From: Gemmatimonadota bacterium
Lineage (GTDB): Bacteria; Gemmatimonadota; Gemmatimonadetes; Longimicrobiales; Gaopeijiaceae
Length of the DNA stretch: 64,000 nt
Assembly: GCA_028875075.1 (NCBI GenBank)
Contig: JAPPGF010000009.1
Location: 1-64,000, forward strand
Direction of reading: 5' to 3'
The position numbers were made by a program, and so were the translations under genes. Below are positions 7,503 to 16,972 of this stretch, piece by piece (positions within the stretch are counted from its first letter, which is position 1; each line of letters starts with the position of its first letter). The notes under the pieces were generated by a model. It did not search any database. It saw only the letters and a list, made by a program, of their open reading frames with translations, and had not been told where the DNA came from.

Positions 7503-10500
7503 CTATACGCTCAAGACCCCCATCCAACACACCACGCCTACGTCGTCGGCCGAAATCTCTTCTTTCTCCGGTGCCTTTTCCACCTTCCGTAACCCGAACA
7601 TCTTCACGATATTCACAATCCGCTTCGCAGCCCCGCCACGGGTGATCTTCTCATCGTCAAGCAAGCGCTTGACCTCACCCAGCGCTTTCCGCACCGGTTG
7701 GCTTCGCCCCACACCCAACGCCTCGTAGGCCTCAGCCCCACCCAGCGGCACAGCGATCGTAGGATCTGCAAGCAGTTCGAGCCCCCATCGCTGCATAGGT
7801 CCCAGCGACTCGGACGAGCCGCCGGACGCTTCTTTGTTGTGTTCCTCCACGATCGATGCAACCGCCTTCGCCCAAGCCACTTCCAAATCGATCGGGGAAT
7901 CGTCCACGCCGGGAGCAAGGCCCGGATCGATCCGCCGAAGAATGGATGCCGGCGCTGTTATCACCTCACCCGCATGATCCACATATCGCCAATACCGCTC
8001 ACCCTTTGCCCGGCACGCGAAAAACACTCCAGGCGCTCCGAAGGACGGCGTCTCTGGACCCTGTCGGAACGTGGCCCCGATCCCCCAAGGCAGGCCTCTC
8101 AATTCCTCCCCCCGCCCCTCGTCAAGTTCGCGCGTCAGCTCTGCCCGCAAAGCCTCACTTGAGAACTCGTGCGTCCCTCCAGCCTCATTATCCTCGTCAA
8201 GCAGAGTGGTATCTCCATCAACCAAACGCTGGGCATACGCACGCGCTTCCTCCTCCGTCTTGTCGATGACCTGGACCTCCATGCCATAGGGCCGCGCCGC
8301 GACAATCTTTCGCCGGATCGCGATCTCAAGTTTGAGTATTTCCTCAAGATCACCCTGCTCGGGTAGCATGGTAGTTAGGTATACTTCGTCGTGCGGGCTC
8401 TTGAGACGGATGACTCGCCCGTAGCGCTGGACCATGCGCTGGGGATTCCAAGGCATGTCGTAGCTGACGACCGCAGCCGCCTGCTGCAGATTCTGACCCT
8501 CAGACAGGACATCGTTACTGAGGAGCAGGTCCACCTCGCCGTCGCTTGGCTGGTATCCCGGTCGCACGACGGTGTCCGGACAAAACCGCGACAGCAGCCC
8601 GGTGCGTACGTCAGGCGTGGTATCCGCCCCGATCACGGTGACTCGCTGCCGGCCGGCGACCTGTTTGGGTAGCTTGTCATGAAGGTACTCGACGGTGTCC
8701 GCAAAGGTGCTGAACACGACGACCTTTTGCGAAGCGGATTCCTCCAGGACGCGGCGAAAAAGAGCCAACTTGGGATCGCTCTCGGCGTCGAGCTTCTGAA
8801 GCCGCTCCTGGACCCCCGACAAGAGATCCCTGTCGTGTTCAACATCCTCTCGGAAAGTTCGCACGTAGGCGTCCACCGACTCGGCGGCGAGCCCCTCGTC
8901 GAGCCTCTCTTCCAGCCACTGCGCCGTCGCCGTCTCGTCCAATTCCGCCTTTGCTGCTTCGCGCAGAGTCTCGCGCCCTAGGGTATATCCTTCGTCCCAG
9001 GCTTCCAAGAAAGCGTGATGGGCTGCGAGTATCCGGTTGACTGTCAACAGGCAGGCGTACCAGCACGACTCGAATCGCTTGAGGATCCCCGACTGGAGCA
9101 AGGCACTCAGGGCCGCTTCCCCGGGTTCCTCAGCGGTTTCCCTGCGATACCGACTGGGGCGGTAGCGCGCCATCTTCAGGGCGCTGATCCGCGTCGTGAT
9201 CTCCAACACGAGGTTCGGATAGGTTTCATCGAGGTCGTAGCGTTCGGTGGTCAAGTGGGGTGTAGGAAACGATACCGGTGTACCATCGGGGAAGGTCGCG
9301 CCCGGATACCGAGATTCGATGAAGCGGCGGTCTCGCCTCACGCTGACCATGTCAGCTAGTGGGAACAGCACGTCAGGGTTCAGGTTTTCCGGGTCGCGTT
9401 CATTGGCTCCGGCGCTCAGGAAGAGGTGACGCAGGGAAGAGATTCCGTGGGCCGCGAAGGCCTGGTCGTGGCGCGCGAAAGCCATAACCATGTGGTACAG
9501 GTCCCAAAGCCCGTTGTTGATGGGTGTGGCGGTCAGGAGTAGCAAAGCCTTTTCTTGACCGCCCAGCAGGCGCGACATCGCGCCGTACCAGGTTGTTCCC
9601 GGATTCCGCAGGGCGTGAGCTTCATCGAAGATGATCAGCCGGTAGGCGTCCTTGTCGCTGGAGAGGACGCGGCGGCGGTTCGTGACCTCCGGATTGGCAA
9701 GCTGTTCGTCGGCAGCGAACGCCTGATAGCTGACTACCTGTGCAGGAAGCCGGCTCTGGTTCAGTCGGTTTTCCCATTGGTCCTTGAGCTGGGCCGGAAC
9801 AACGACAAGCACGTGTTGCCCACGCCGGACCGCGTATTCTTCCACGAAGGCGAGGCCAATCTCGGTCTTGCCTGTACCGACGCCGTCGGCGAAAACGACT
9901 CCCCGGTGCCGGTTTACGATACTAGTGGCCCGACGAAAGCCATCTTCCTGAAACGGCGCCAGGTTCACTGCTTGCGGCAACTCCTGATCCTCGTCCAATT
10001 GGTCGCCGAAGAGCTCTAGGAGAGCGCGGAGGTAGACCGTTCGCGGGTCGATGAGGCCGACGTCGGGGAAGAGGAGGTCGTAGAGATCGTCCTTGTAGTT
10101 GCTCGCTTCTTCCCACAACGCGTCGAACCAGTTGACGGCCCGTTTCGCGATCTCGGGATCGTAGTGCACGAGGCCGAGTTCCAGATTCTGCCACATTCCG
10201 GCTGCAGTGAGGTTCGCCGACGTGACCAAGGCGGCGCGCGCGTCGATGTGGTCACCGAACAGGTACGCCTTCCCGTGCAGGAACTTCTTGACGTAACGGC
10301 GGACATCCACGTTCGGGCGATCGAGCCAGTCCTGGATGGCCAGCAGCTTCTTGAGCGCTCGGCTCTTCGGAAAACGCGCGAGATCTCTTTCCTTGCGAAG
10401 GGCCAAGAGCGTTCGCTCGAAGAGGGTCCCGGGGAACTCTCCACCGAGGCCGGAGCTAGGAGCCGTGCCTAGGAGTAGCCGAGTAGCGCGGTCTTCATCG

Positions 10501-10658
10501 ACCGACACTGCGACGTGGTGGAGGCCCCCGAGGTTAACGTAGCCCGTGGCCACCGACAGCTCATGACAATCGTCAAGATTCTTGGTCAGGTAGACGAGGC
10601 CATCACCGTGCCCAGTGTCAGCGTGGAGGTTGTCGAGTAGGGACGGGCGTCCTGCCAT
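7503..10658 (-). CDS. PLD-family nuclease fused to SNF2-type helicase
   Basis: About 1,050 residues. Residues 1-170 carry a phospholipase-D-like nuclease motif: H-G-K at about 128-130, then SANLTAAG with Asn and a following Glu. From about 235 comes a superfamily 2 SNF2-like helicase: Walker A DGVGTGKTEIG near 258, DEAH (IIFDEAHALRNP) near 345, LLLTATPINNG, then the second RecA domain with VVFSTFADTVEYL, LSEGQNLQ and an arginine-rich motif VI (QRYGRVIR). The C-terminal 200 residues have no motif I can name. It begins two bases after the stop of the methyltransferase gene, so the two are co-transcribed and probably translated together. The ATG at 10658 is preferred to a TTG at 10664. Similar helicases occur in DISARM-like and other methylation-linked phage defences; cleavage of unmethylated DNA is the likely role. 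Confidence 0.85.
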   Translation of the reverse strand: MAGRPSLLDNLHADTGHGDGLVYLTKNLDDCHELSVATGYVNLGGLHHVAVSVDEDRATRLLLGTAPSSGLGGEFPGTLFERTLLALRKERDLARFPKSRALKKLLAIQDWLDRPNVDVRRYVKKFLHGKAYLFGDHIDARAALVTSANLTAAGMWQNLELGLVHYDPEIAKRAVNWFDALWEEASNYKDDLYDLLFPDVGLIDPRTVYLRALLELFGDQLDEDQELPQAVNLAPFQEDGFRRATSIVNRHRGVVFADGVGTGKTEIGLAFVEEYAVRRGQHVLVVVPAQLKDQWENRLNQSRLPAQVVSYQAFAADEQLANPEVTNRRRVLSSDKDAYRLIIFDEAHALRNPGTTWYGAMSRLLGGQEKALLLLTATPINNGLWDLYHMVMAFARHDQAFAAHGISSLRHLFLSAGANERDPENLNPDVLFPLADMVSVRRDRRFIESRYPGATFPDGTPVSFPTPHLTTERYDLDETYPNLVLEITTRISALKMARYRPSRYRRETAEEPGEAALSALLQSGILKRFESCWYACLLTVNRILAAHHAFLEAWDEGYTLGRETLREAAKAELDETATAQWLEERLDEGLAAESVDAYVRTFREDVEHDRDLLSGVQERLQKLDAESDPKLALFRRVLEESASQKVVVFSTFADTVEYLHDKLPKQVAGRQRVTVIGADTTPDVRTGLLSRFCPDTVVRPGYQPSDGEVDLLLSNDVLSEGQNLQQAAAVVSYDMPWNPQRMVQRYGRVIRLKSPHDEVYLTTMLPEQGDLEEILKLEIAIRRKIVAARPYGMEVQVIDKTEEEARAYAQRLVDGDTTLLDEDNEAGGTHEFSSEALRAELTRELDEGRGEELRGLPWGIGATFRQGPETPSFGAPGVFFACRAKGERYWRYVDHAGEVITAPASILRRIDPGLAPGVDDSPIDLEVAWAKAVASIVEEHNKEASGGSSESLGPMQRWGLELLADPTIAVPLGGAEAYEALGVGRSQPVRKALGEVKRLLDDEKITRGGAAKRIVNIVKMFGLRKVEKAPEKEEISADDVGVVCWMGVLSV

Positions 10659-10660
10659 GG

Positions 10661-13600
10661 TCAAGTGAGCTGTTCTAGGCGGGCGATGAATGCGGAGCGG
10701 TACGCCGGCGCAACTGCATCTTCGGTGAAGTCCCTAAAGATCACATCTAGATCAGCCACCGTCAGGTTCCAGGCACGAGCGATCCGGGCGTCTATGTTGA
10801 CACGAAGTTCCGTGCGGTCGGCAGGGACGAGGGAACCGTAGTTCACGCCCGTAGCCACCGCGAAGTCGGTGAAGCGGTCGTCAACGGCTGAGAGGCGCGC
10901 CGCAGCCTGGGCGATGTCGTGGAAGTCGTCGTCATCGAGTTCGGGGACAAAGAGTCCTTCGAGGAGGAAGAAATTGGCGTGAATCTCGACGAAGCGTCGA
11001 GCTTGCCAATCGAAGGGAAGGCTGTTCATGACGCCCAAGCAGACAGCTTGATCGACTGGCGTGCCGTTTGGGAATGCCAAGTACGGCGCGGTGTTGGTCA
11101 GAAAAACGCCAGGTGGGATGAGACACGACCTGATTGTCCGCGAATCGGTCGATCGCGCGACGTCCCGAAATGCCACCCGTGCACGTTTGAGTTCTGTTAA
11201 CACTGCCTTCCGACGACGCGCGACCGGCGTTTGGGACGCGATCAGCGATTTCAAACCCGGCCTGGACTTCCGCACCTTCTTCAGAAGGTCGTCCGTAACC
11301 AGGCACGCTCGCTCTCCAGCGCCGCTTGGGTCATACTGGTCGAAGCTCTCGCCCTTCCACAGCGGTTGGCCTTGACTCTGGCCTCGCCAGAATCGCCGAT
11401 CTTTGGTTTCGTTCAAGTCTCCCTGTACCGGAAAGCTCAACCACTGACCGGCGCCGTATGGGAAGCGATGTCCGGTCCGTAACTTGGCCAACAGGTCAGC
11501 CTCGTCCTGAGACCGAAGCATTGGTGTCTCCCGCCCTGGGCCGAACGTGGACGTCGTGAGACGAACGCCCTCCGATGAGGCCTGTCGGTTCCATTCGGTT
11601 AGGGACCTAGCCGTCCCGGCTACCTCGATTCGATGCGTATGCCCCGGCGTTGCGCGCTCCGCCACGACCAACGCGATGGAGTATTGCGGATGCGTATCGA
11701 AGATCCAGCTCCTGTTGTTCAGCAAGAAGTCAATCCGGTGGGTAACCGAACTCACGTACAGCCACTCCCTGAATCCTTCCGATCCCTTGGTGTTGAAAGC
11801 CGTTCGCGGCAGGACTACGCCAATGAAACCGGAACGTCGTACTATGCTCCGATACCGCTGGCAAAAATACTTGTAGAGGTCAGGGAATGCGCCCATCTCA
11901 TCGTAGTCCCCCGCCGCGAGCGCCGTCCGGGCAATCTCCAGGTCGTTTTGTCGTGCTAGAAGCTGGGCCGGCAAGTCCGGTCGCTCCCGCGCTACTTCGG
12001 CCACCGCGGCGTCGCGTTCGGCCTCGCCAAGGCTCTGGATGCCCGGACGCCACATCCCATAGAAGGACAGTTCTTCGACTCGCACTTGCTCCCACGGCGG
12101 ATTACCGACCACCACATCGAACCCTGGACGTTCCCGGGAGAATACCTGTGGGAAAGCGAGTGGCCAGTGGAGAAACCGATTCTCGTTGGACAGCCTTTGC
12201 GCGTGCCTAACGAGCGCTGTGGTATCCTTATCGACTCCCTCGATCACAGCCGCGCCGTGCAGCTCCGTGTGCTGACGGGCGTCGGTCAGCCCAAATTGTT
12301 CCGACGTCCACAGGTCGAAGAGGCGCTTCAGACCTGCGGTCACCCGATTCACGTCCTGGTCCGCCTCACGACTGGCCGCGACTTCCTTTGGCGTCCGGTC
12401 TTCCATGTCGGCGAGCTTGCGGACGATATCAGTGGCCATATCCAGTTGTCGCTTCACGACATCGGTAAAGAAACCGCCCTTCCCGATGACGGCATGCGAG
12501 TCGGCCACTCCGAACAGAGAATCGCCCACCACCACGTTGCGTCCGAGATAGGAGAGGGGGAGTCCCGGCACGAAGGAGGCAAGCCAGAGGGACAGGGTAG
12601 CGACCTCGGCACCCATTGGGCTGACGTCCACACCGAACACGCAGTGCTTTACGAGCAGACGCCGTAACAACGACATGTCGTCAATCTCGACCCCAAGGGC
12701 GGCAGCGCTCCGCAGCCGGTCCATCGCTGCAACGATGGCAGGCAGCGGGTGCTCGGCCAGGAAGCGCACCGTCCGCTCGGCCAGGGTCTCAGCAACCTGC
12801 ACGAGGAAGTGGGCGCTCCCGCACGCCGGGTCCACTACAGCAAAGGACAAGAGGTGCCGTGCCGCCTTGTTGGGGTTGGTCTTGGCAAGCTCCGCTACCT
12901 CCTTGAGGTGCGATTCGTAGGCTGGTAAGACTGCCCCTGTCACCAGATGGCGCACGATCTCCACCGGCGTGTAGTACACGCCGCCAGCCTTTCGTCCTCC
13001 CTGATGCGTTTGCCACAGGAGCCCGCCCGCCTTGATCTCTGCGTCACCTGGCGCTCTGGCGACAACATAGTGGTCTTTCCGAGCGTCATAGCGCACCGCC
13101 CGCTTGGTCAGAGACAATCGAAGGCTGAGCAGCGACTCATAGGTGTGCCCAACGTGCGCGATTTCCAGCGTCGAGAAGTCGGCACCGCGCCCGGTTTCCT
13201 GGTCCTGGCCTATGGCGACGAGAACCCTCGCGAACTCTGGGTCCCGGAGCTCCATCCGTTCCAGCAACTCGGCGCCGTCAAAGTCGTGAGACGCGAACAG
13301 GGCGCCGTCGTATGCCGGTACGTCCCACGCGGGGTTGCCACTTCGCATCGCGCGAACCAAGCGCACGAAGCCGGACCAGAGCGCCGAGGACGCTGGACTC
13401 AGCTTGGACTGCGTTTCGTAGGCTTCGCGAACAAGCGACGAGAGTGACACCTGCTTGTACGTCCGATTGTTCATCGGAAGATGGCCGGCGCTCTCACAAA
13501 AGAGGATGAAAACGACCCGGAACACCAACGTGAGTGCCGCGCGCTCGAGTTCTTCGCGTTCACTGTCTTTGGTCAGGTCAATCCTGCACTCCTTGGCCCA

Positions 13601-14551
13601 AGCCTCCATCCCCGCAGCAAGGGCCGGAAGAGCATCCTGACGGATCGTGCGGTCTAATCGTTTGTGGAGCTTGACCCCAAAGTCACGCGCTTCACTTCGA
13701 AGAGCCGAGAATCCGCCGTCGGCCAGTGATGAAGGTGCAAGCAGTGCCAAGAATGGCATTCGGTCCTTCCCCAGTAGTGGCGTATCCAGTTCCAACCACT
13801 CGGTCGCCGGAGAAGCTGACCCTGCGTCGAAGAGACGGAAGCGACTGCCTTGGGTAAGAATGCCAAAGCGAGTGCCTTGGGCCTCACAGTCGTCTAAGAG
13901 AAGGCCCTCCGGGGGCCGTCCCTGCCGGTCAACTCGGGTGAGGTCGCGAGCGGCGGTTTTGGCGTGAATCACCGCGATCGGTCGGCCGTTGTGGCGAGCG
14001 AGATGCCCCCGGTTCGGGAGTTGCTGGAGAGTGTAGCCAAGCCCAGTGAGCAGTCGGCGCCACGAATCGCCTGATCTGATGTCCCGGACCTGGTCGCTCG
14101 CGGAAGCCCAGCGGGACGGGTTCCCCTTAAGGCGGTATTCAAGCGTGTGCCGCGTCAGGAGACGATTGAGGGTCAGGCCGTCACCCCCGATTCGGATGAG
14201 GTCATCGGCGAGTTGGCGGACAGCGTCGAATGCCGGGAGCGTCGCCGCTTGTTGAAGCGAGCCTGCCAGCAGCTCGGCGTTGACTGATTGGATGGGACGA
14301 TCGCCCAGAGTCGGGCCCAAGACCCAAATCTGGCCTGGGTGTGGTGGGTCATCTGCGATCAACAGGAGTGGCGTGGCGCTGCCCCCGACGCGCTCCCTCC
14401 AGCAGACCTGCATGAAGGTGTTGCTCGATCGCTGTGCTACGGCGACTTCGATGGGTCCGATGGCCACGGCCTGGAAGATTCCGGGGCGCACGGACCGGGG
14501 GTGGGCGAGGCCGATTTGGGCGAAGTGCTGGATGAGTTCAGATGCATTCAC
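10661..14551 (-). CDS. Large Eco57I-like adenine-specific DNA methyltransferase
   Basis: A 1,296-residue gamma-class N6-adenine methyltransferase. Motif I DPACGSAHFL is near residue 572 (AdoMet binding), a following acidic segment is VFGVDVSPMGAEVA, and the catalytic motif IV NPPW (VVVGNPPWEQV) is near 817. The last 350 residues are probably the target-recognition region. The N-terminal 400 residues resemble the nuclease-bearing region of type IIG enzymes, but the place where an E-x-K would be expected reads IAVIHAK (about 190), so cleavage is doubtful and would then fall to the helicase partner. The start is a GTG with no clear Shine-Dalgarno. It lies first in a two-gene unit with the PLD-helicase, and downstream of the OLD nuclease. 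This arrangement recalls class 1 DISARM drmMI/drmD and the predicted Hma systems, without their other parts. Confidence 0.85.
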   Translation of the reverse strand: MNASELIQHFAQIGLAHPRSVRPGIFQAVAIGPIEVAVAQRSSNTFMQVCWRERVGGSATPLLLIADDPPHPGQIWVLGPTLGDRPIQSVNAELLAGSLQQAATLPAFDAVRQLADDLIRIGGDGLTLNRLLTRHTLEYRLKGNPSRWASASDQVRDIRSGDSWRRLLTGLGYTLQQLPNRGHLARHNGRPIAVIHAKTAARDLTRVDRQGRPPEGLLLDDCEAQGTRFGILTQGSRFRLFDAGSASPATEWLELDTPLLGKDRMPFLALLAPSSLADGGFSALRSEARDFGVKLHKRLDRTIRQDALPALAAGMEAWAKECRIDLTKDSEREELERAALTLVFRVVFILFCESAGHLPMNNRTYKQVSLSSLVREAYETQSKLSPASSALWSGFVRLVRAMRSGNPAWDVPAYDGALFASHDFDGAELLERMELRDPEFARVLVAIGQDQETGRGADFSTLEIAHVGHTYESLLSLRLSLTKRAVRYDARKDHYVVARAPGDAEIKAGGLLWQTHQGGRKAGGVYYTPVEIVRHLVTGAVLPAYESHLKEVAELAKTNPNKAARHLLSFAVVDPACGSAHFLVQVAETLAERTVRFLAEHPLPAIVAAMDRLRSAAALGVEIDDMSLLRRLLVKHCVFGVDVSPMGAEVATLSLWLASFVPGLPLSYLGRNVVVGDSLFGVADSHAVIGKGGFFTDVVKRQLDMATDIVRKLADMEDRTPKEVAASREADQDVNRVTAGLKRLFDLWTSEQFGLTDARQHTELHGAAVIEGVDKDTTALVRHAQRLSNENRFLHWPLAFPQVFSRERPGFDVVVGNPPWEQVRVEELSFYGMWRPGIQSLGEAERDAAVAEVARERPDLPAQLLARQNDLEIARTALAAGDYDEMGAFPDLYKYFCQRYRSIVRRSGFIGVVLPRTAFNTKGSEGFREWLYVSSVTHRIDFLLNNRSWIFDTHPQYSIALVVAERATPGHTHRIEVAGTARSLTEWNRQASSEGVRLTTSTFGPGRETPMLRSQDEADLLAKLRTGHRFPYGAGQWLSFPVQGDLNETKDRRFWRGQSQGQPLWKGESFDQYDPSGAGERACLVTDDLLKKVRKSRPGLKSLIASQTPVARRRKAVLTELKRARVAFRDVARSTDSRTIRSCLIPPGVFLTNTAPYLAFPNGTPVDQAVCLGVMNSLPFDWQARRFVEIHANFFLLEGLFVPELDDDDFHDIAQAAARLSAVDDRFTDFAVATGVNYGSLVPADRTELRVNIDARIARAWNLTVADLDVIFRDFTEDAVAPAYRSAFIARLEQLT

Positions 14552-15018
14552 GAGGAGGCGTCAAGGAGGTAGTGAGTGCTTCGGGGAAGATCCTGGGGGT
14601 TGCCAGAGATGACGGAATTTGCCTTGGTCAAACCACGTAGGGCCAGCCCAAGATAGGGCAACGTCTTGTCGTAATCCCCGTCACAATCGAGCCTGGCAGC
14701 GGGCGCAAGGCTGACTGGTGGGCACCTGCCGAGGGGGTCACGTTGTGACTCCTGAGTTGGCCGTCTGGGCACTGGCACGTAGGCGCCGAAGCCTGGGCGG
14801 CGGTTATCCCCTGGTTTGCCGGAGGTTGTCCCTCTGTATTCCGACGATTGCGATCAGCGATTCTGACAAGACGCCGTTAGCGGCAGGCGTGAGCAGGCAC
14901 ACCCACTCCCCCCCCTGTCCTGCGCCTAGTCGTGAGAGGATACCTCGTACCCTAAGGTTACTGCGCCAGTCCCTGACTCTACCTCGGCCTGTTCTTGGCG
15001 CTCCAACGGGCGAGCGAC
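14552..15018. other. Intergenic between OLD nuclease and methyltransferase
   Basis: No gene seen on either strand. The 467 bases probably hold the promoter of the methyltransferase-helicase unit. I cannot pick a convincing sigma-70 site. Confidence 0.4.
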
Positions 15019-15651
15019 TCAGCCCGGGCTCCTGTTCTCTGGTAGCACACTCAGTCTCCCCTGTAGTCGCTCAAGCAGGTCTCTTCCCACTTGTGTCCGT
15101 GCGGGTTCGGTGGCACTCAAATCTGGCCGGTCCGAGAGCACATCAAGGACCGCGTATGCCAGGTCGACCTTTGGGGGAACAGCGCTCCCATTGTCTTCGC
15201 ACCAGCGTCGGATAGCAGAATACCGATTCGATGGTGGGAGATCCTTGTTCCTAAACGGGTGTTTCGGTGTGCCGTACCACTGCCTTATGTGTCGGTTGAC
15301 TGCTTCTACTAATACGTCTCTATTGACGAGATCCTCCACTTGTTTCAGTGTGCTGTTGCTCGCGGCTATCGAAAATATATCCGCACGAGCCACGCCACAA
15401 TCACGGAGGAACTTTCGGAGGTCATGGCCGCCGTCATCGTTATCGATGAGATAGATGACTTGAGTCCCATGTCCGACAAGAATCGGGATATGGTAGCGAT
15501 TCGCCTCAGATAGCCCATGAACCACTTGAAAATCGAGGGAATCTCTGTCCGAAATATCTCTGAAGATTGTGGGTAGAAGAATCATGTCTGAAGGGCCTTC
15601 AACAAGCACTGCGTTGCGCAAAGGAAAGAATGCGAGCGCACTGGCGCCCAT
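15019..15651 (-). CDS. OLD-family nuclease, TOPRIM half (frame-separated from its ATPase)
   Basis: A 210-residue open frame with a TOPRIM catalytic domain: the first glutamate in NAVLVEGPSD and the metal-binding acidic pair in YLIDNDDGG. In class 1 OLD nucleases this domain directly follows the ATPase in one chain. Here it is in the -1 frame relative to the ATPase ORF that overlaps it. Removing one A from the nine-A tract at 15679-15687 (minus-strand sense) joins the two into a single 650-residue protein, continuing SEKKPGLSPLIFGMGASALA. The usual OLD length is 550-700 residues. So this is either the 3' half of a frameshifted gene or is expressed by slippage; initiation at the internal ATG is also possible. 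Metal-dependent DNA cleavage is the family activity. Confidence 0.7.
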   Translation of the reverse strand: MGASALAFFPLRNAVLVEGPSDMILLPTIFRDISDRDSLDFQVVHGLSEANRYHIPILVGHGTQVIYLIDNDDGGHDLRKFLRDCGVARADIFSIAASNSTLKQVEDLVNRDVLVEAVNRHIRQWYGTPKHPFRNKDLPPSNRYSAIRRWCEDNGSAVPPKVDLAYAVLDVLSDRPDLSATEPARTQVGRDLLERLQGRLSVLPENRSPG

Positions 15652-16972
15652 GCCGAATATTAGTGGAGATAATCCTGGTTTTTTTTTCAGACCAAAAGCG
15701 GTTTGAAATCGTGCTGACCGGATCTGAGATATGCGGCTTTACGAGTCGCACACCTGCGCCCAAATCTTCTGGAAGACATCCCATGGAGTGGGTGGAATAG
15801 ATCACTTGCCTGGCGACCGCTTGACGTGCGAGCATGCTTACCATATCGGCCTGCGCATCATAGTGGAGATGTGTTTCCGCTTCATCGATTAGGAGCAACG
15901 GATCTCTAATACTTTGTTGGAGGCAGAAGGCCATGAGTGCGACGAATTGGCGTAGACCATCGCTCCTCTCAGAGATTGTGCTGAATCGGCCTCCTTCATC
16001 TTGAATCTGGAGATGAAGATCATAGCCATTGATGCGGAATTCGACTTTCACTTGTGACTGATTCCATTCCTGGGCAAAGACCTCAGCGAGTCGGTGGTTC
16101 GCACGAGTCTGCTGTGTATTCACCTCCGCTTGATCGTCGTGCGCTACTGCTTCGTGAAGGGTCGATAGATCGAGCCCCGCAACATCCGCCAGATTTCCGA
16201 GCGCTAGCGGTGGGGTGGCATGAACCTCTTGCAAATGATACGTCGACAGAAGATTCCTACTCTCCTCGCTGAATGGTGCGACGACAGGGATTCGTTCGCG
16301 TAGGCGATCCACCGCGATTTGAGAAGGGTGTGGCTCTCTCTCAATCTCGACCAACTTTGTCAAGGCCTCAGGCAGCCCTGCTATGTACGCGGGCACCTTG
16401 AATGGCAGGTTATCACGCAGTGTTGCAGCCAACTCCGACATCTCAGATATCGACGTGAGCGTGGGTGTTGTCAGTGTTTGTCCCGCCTCTGTATTCTCTA
16501 AGTCTGCAATCAGTTCTCTGAGGGAAGCCAGTATATATTGGGAATCGTCATGTTCGAGGACAGCGAGCTTTGGATTATGAACGACCCGAGACATTTGACG
16601 AATCGCTTTGATCCGAGGTCTAAGATTTCTCTTGACTGCGGGTCGTAGTTCAAATTTTCTGCCTGTGTGGGCATACTTGGACACAAGTAACCATTTCACT
16701 GACTTACCGTCTGGCAAGTCAAGGATAAGGTTGCGGTCTTCGTCGTCCAAGTAGAACGCCCAGACCAACACAGCGCCCGGTGGTTCGTAGTCGCGAGTAA
16801 GCTCGCCACGTTCGAATATATTGTCGTGGGTGAGATGCTCTATTGATTGTAGAATCGACGTCTTACCAGCCTCGTTCGGTCCCACCAGCGCCACAAGCTT
16901 AGAATCTATCTTGATCGTCTGACTGGACTTGAACCGCTTATAACCGTCTAGTTGTAACCACCTAAGGCGCAT
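15599..16972 (-). CDS. OLD-family ATPase half
   Basis: About 457 residues with the ABC-type ATPase of OLD (overcoming lysogenization defect) nucleases: Walker A LVGPNEAGKTSIL near residue 35, signature-like SERSDGLRQF, Walker B LLLIDEAETHLHYDAQ, and a His switch in YSTHS. After STISNRFWSEK the frame enters a nine-A tract and ends in an unrelated, Arg-rich tail of about 30 residues, while the TOPRIM domain continues in the neighbouring frame. The ATG at 16972 is chosen because AAGGAAG stands five bases before it; the TTG at 16999 lacks this. The gene is more AT-rich than the chromosome. OLD proteins act in phage defence, alone or with a partner such as in Gabija. Here it is followed on the same strand by the methyltransferase and PLD-helicase. 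Confidence 0.75.
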   Translation of the reverse strand: MRLRWLQLDGYKRFKSSQTIKIDSKLVALVGPNEAGKTSILQSIEHLTHDNIFERGELTRDYEPPGAVLVWAFYLDDEDRNLILDLPDGKSVKWLLVSKYAHTGRKFELRPAVKRNLRPRIKAIRQMSRVVHNPKLAVLEHDDSQYILASLRELIADLENTEAGQTLTTPTLTSISEMSELAATLRDNLPFKVPAYIAGLPEALTKLVEIEREPHPSQIAVDRLRERIPVVAPFSEESRNLLSTYHLQEVHATPPLALGNLADVAGLDLSTLHEAVAHDDQAEVNTQQTRANHRLAEVFAQEWNQSQVKVEFRINGYDLHLQIQDEGGRFSTISERSDGLRQFVALMAFCLQQSIRDPLLLIDEAETHLHYDAQADMVSMLARQAVARQVIYSTHSMGCLPEDLGAGVRLVKPHISDPVSTISNRFWSEKKTRIISTNIRHGRQCARILSFAQRSAC

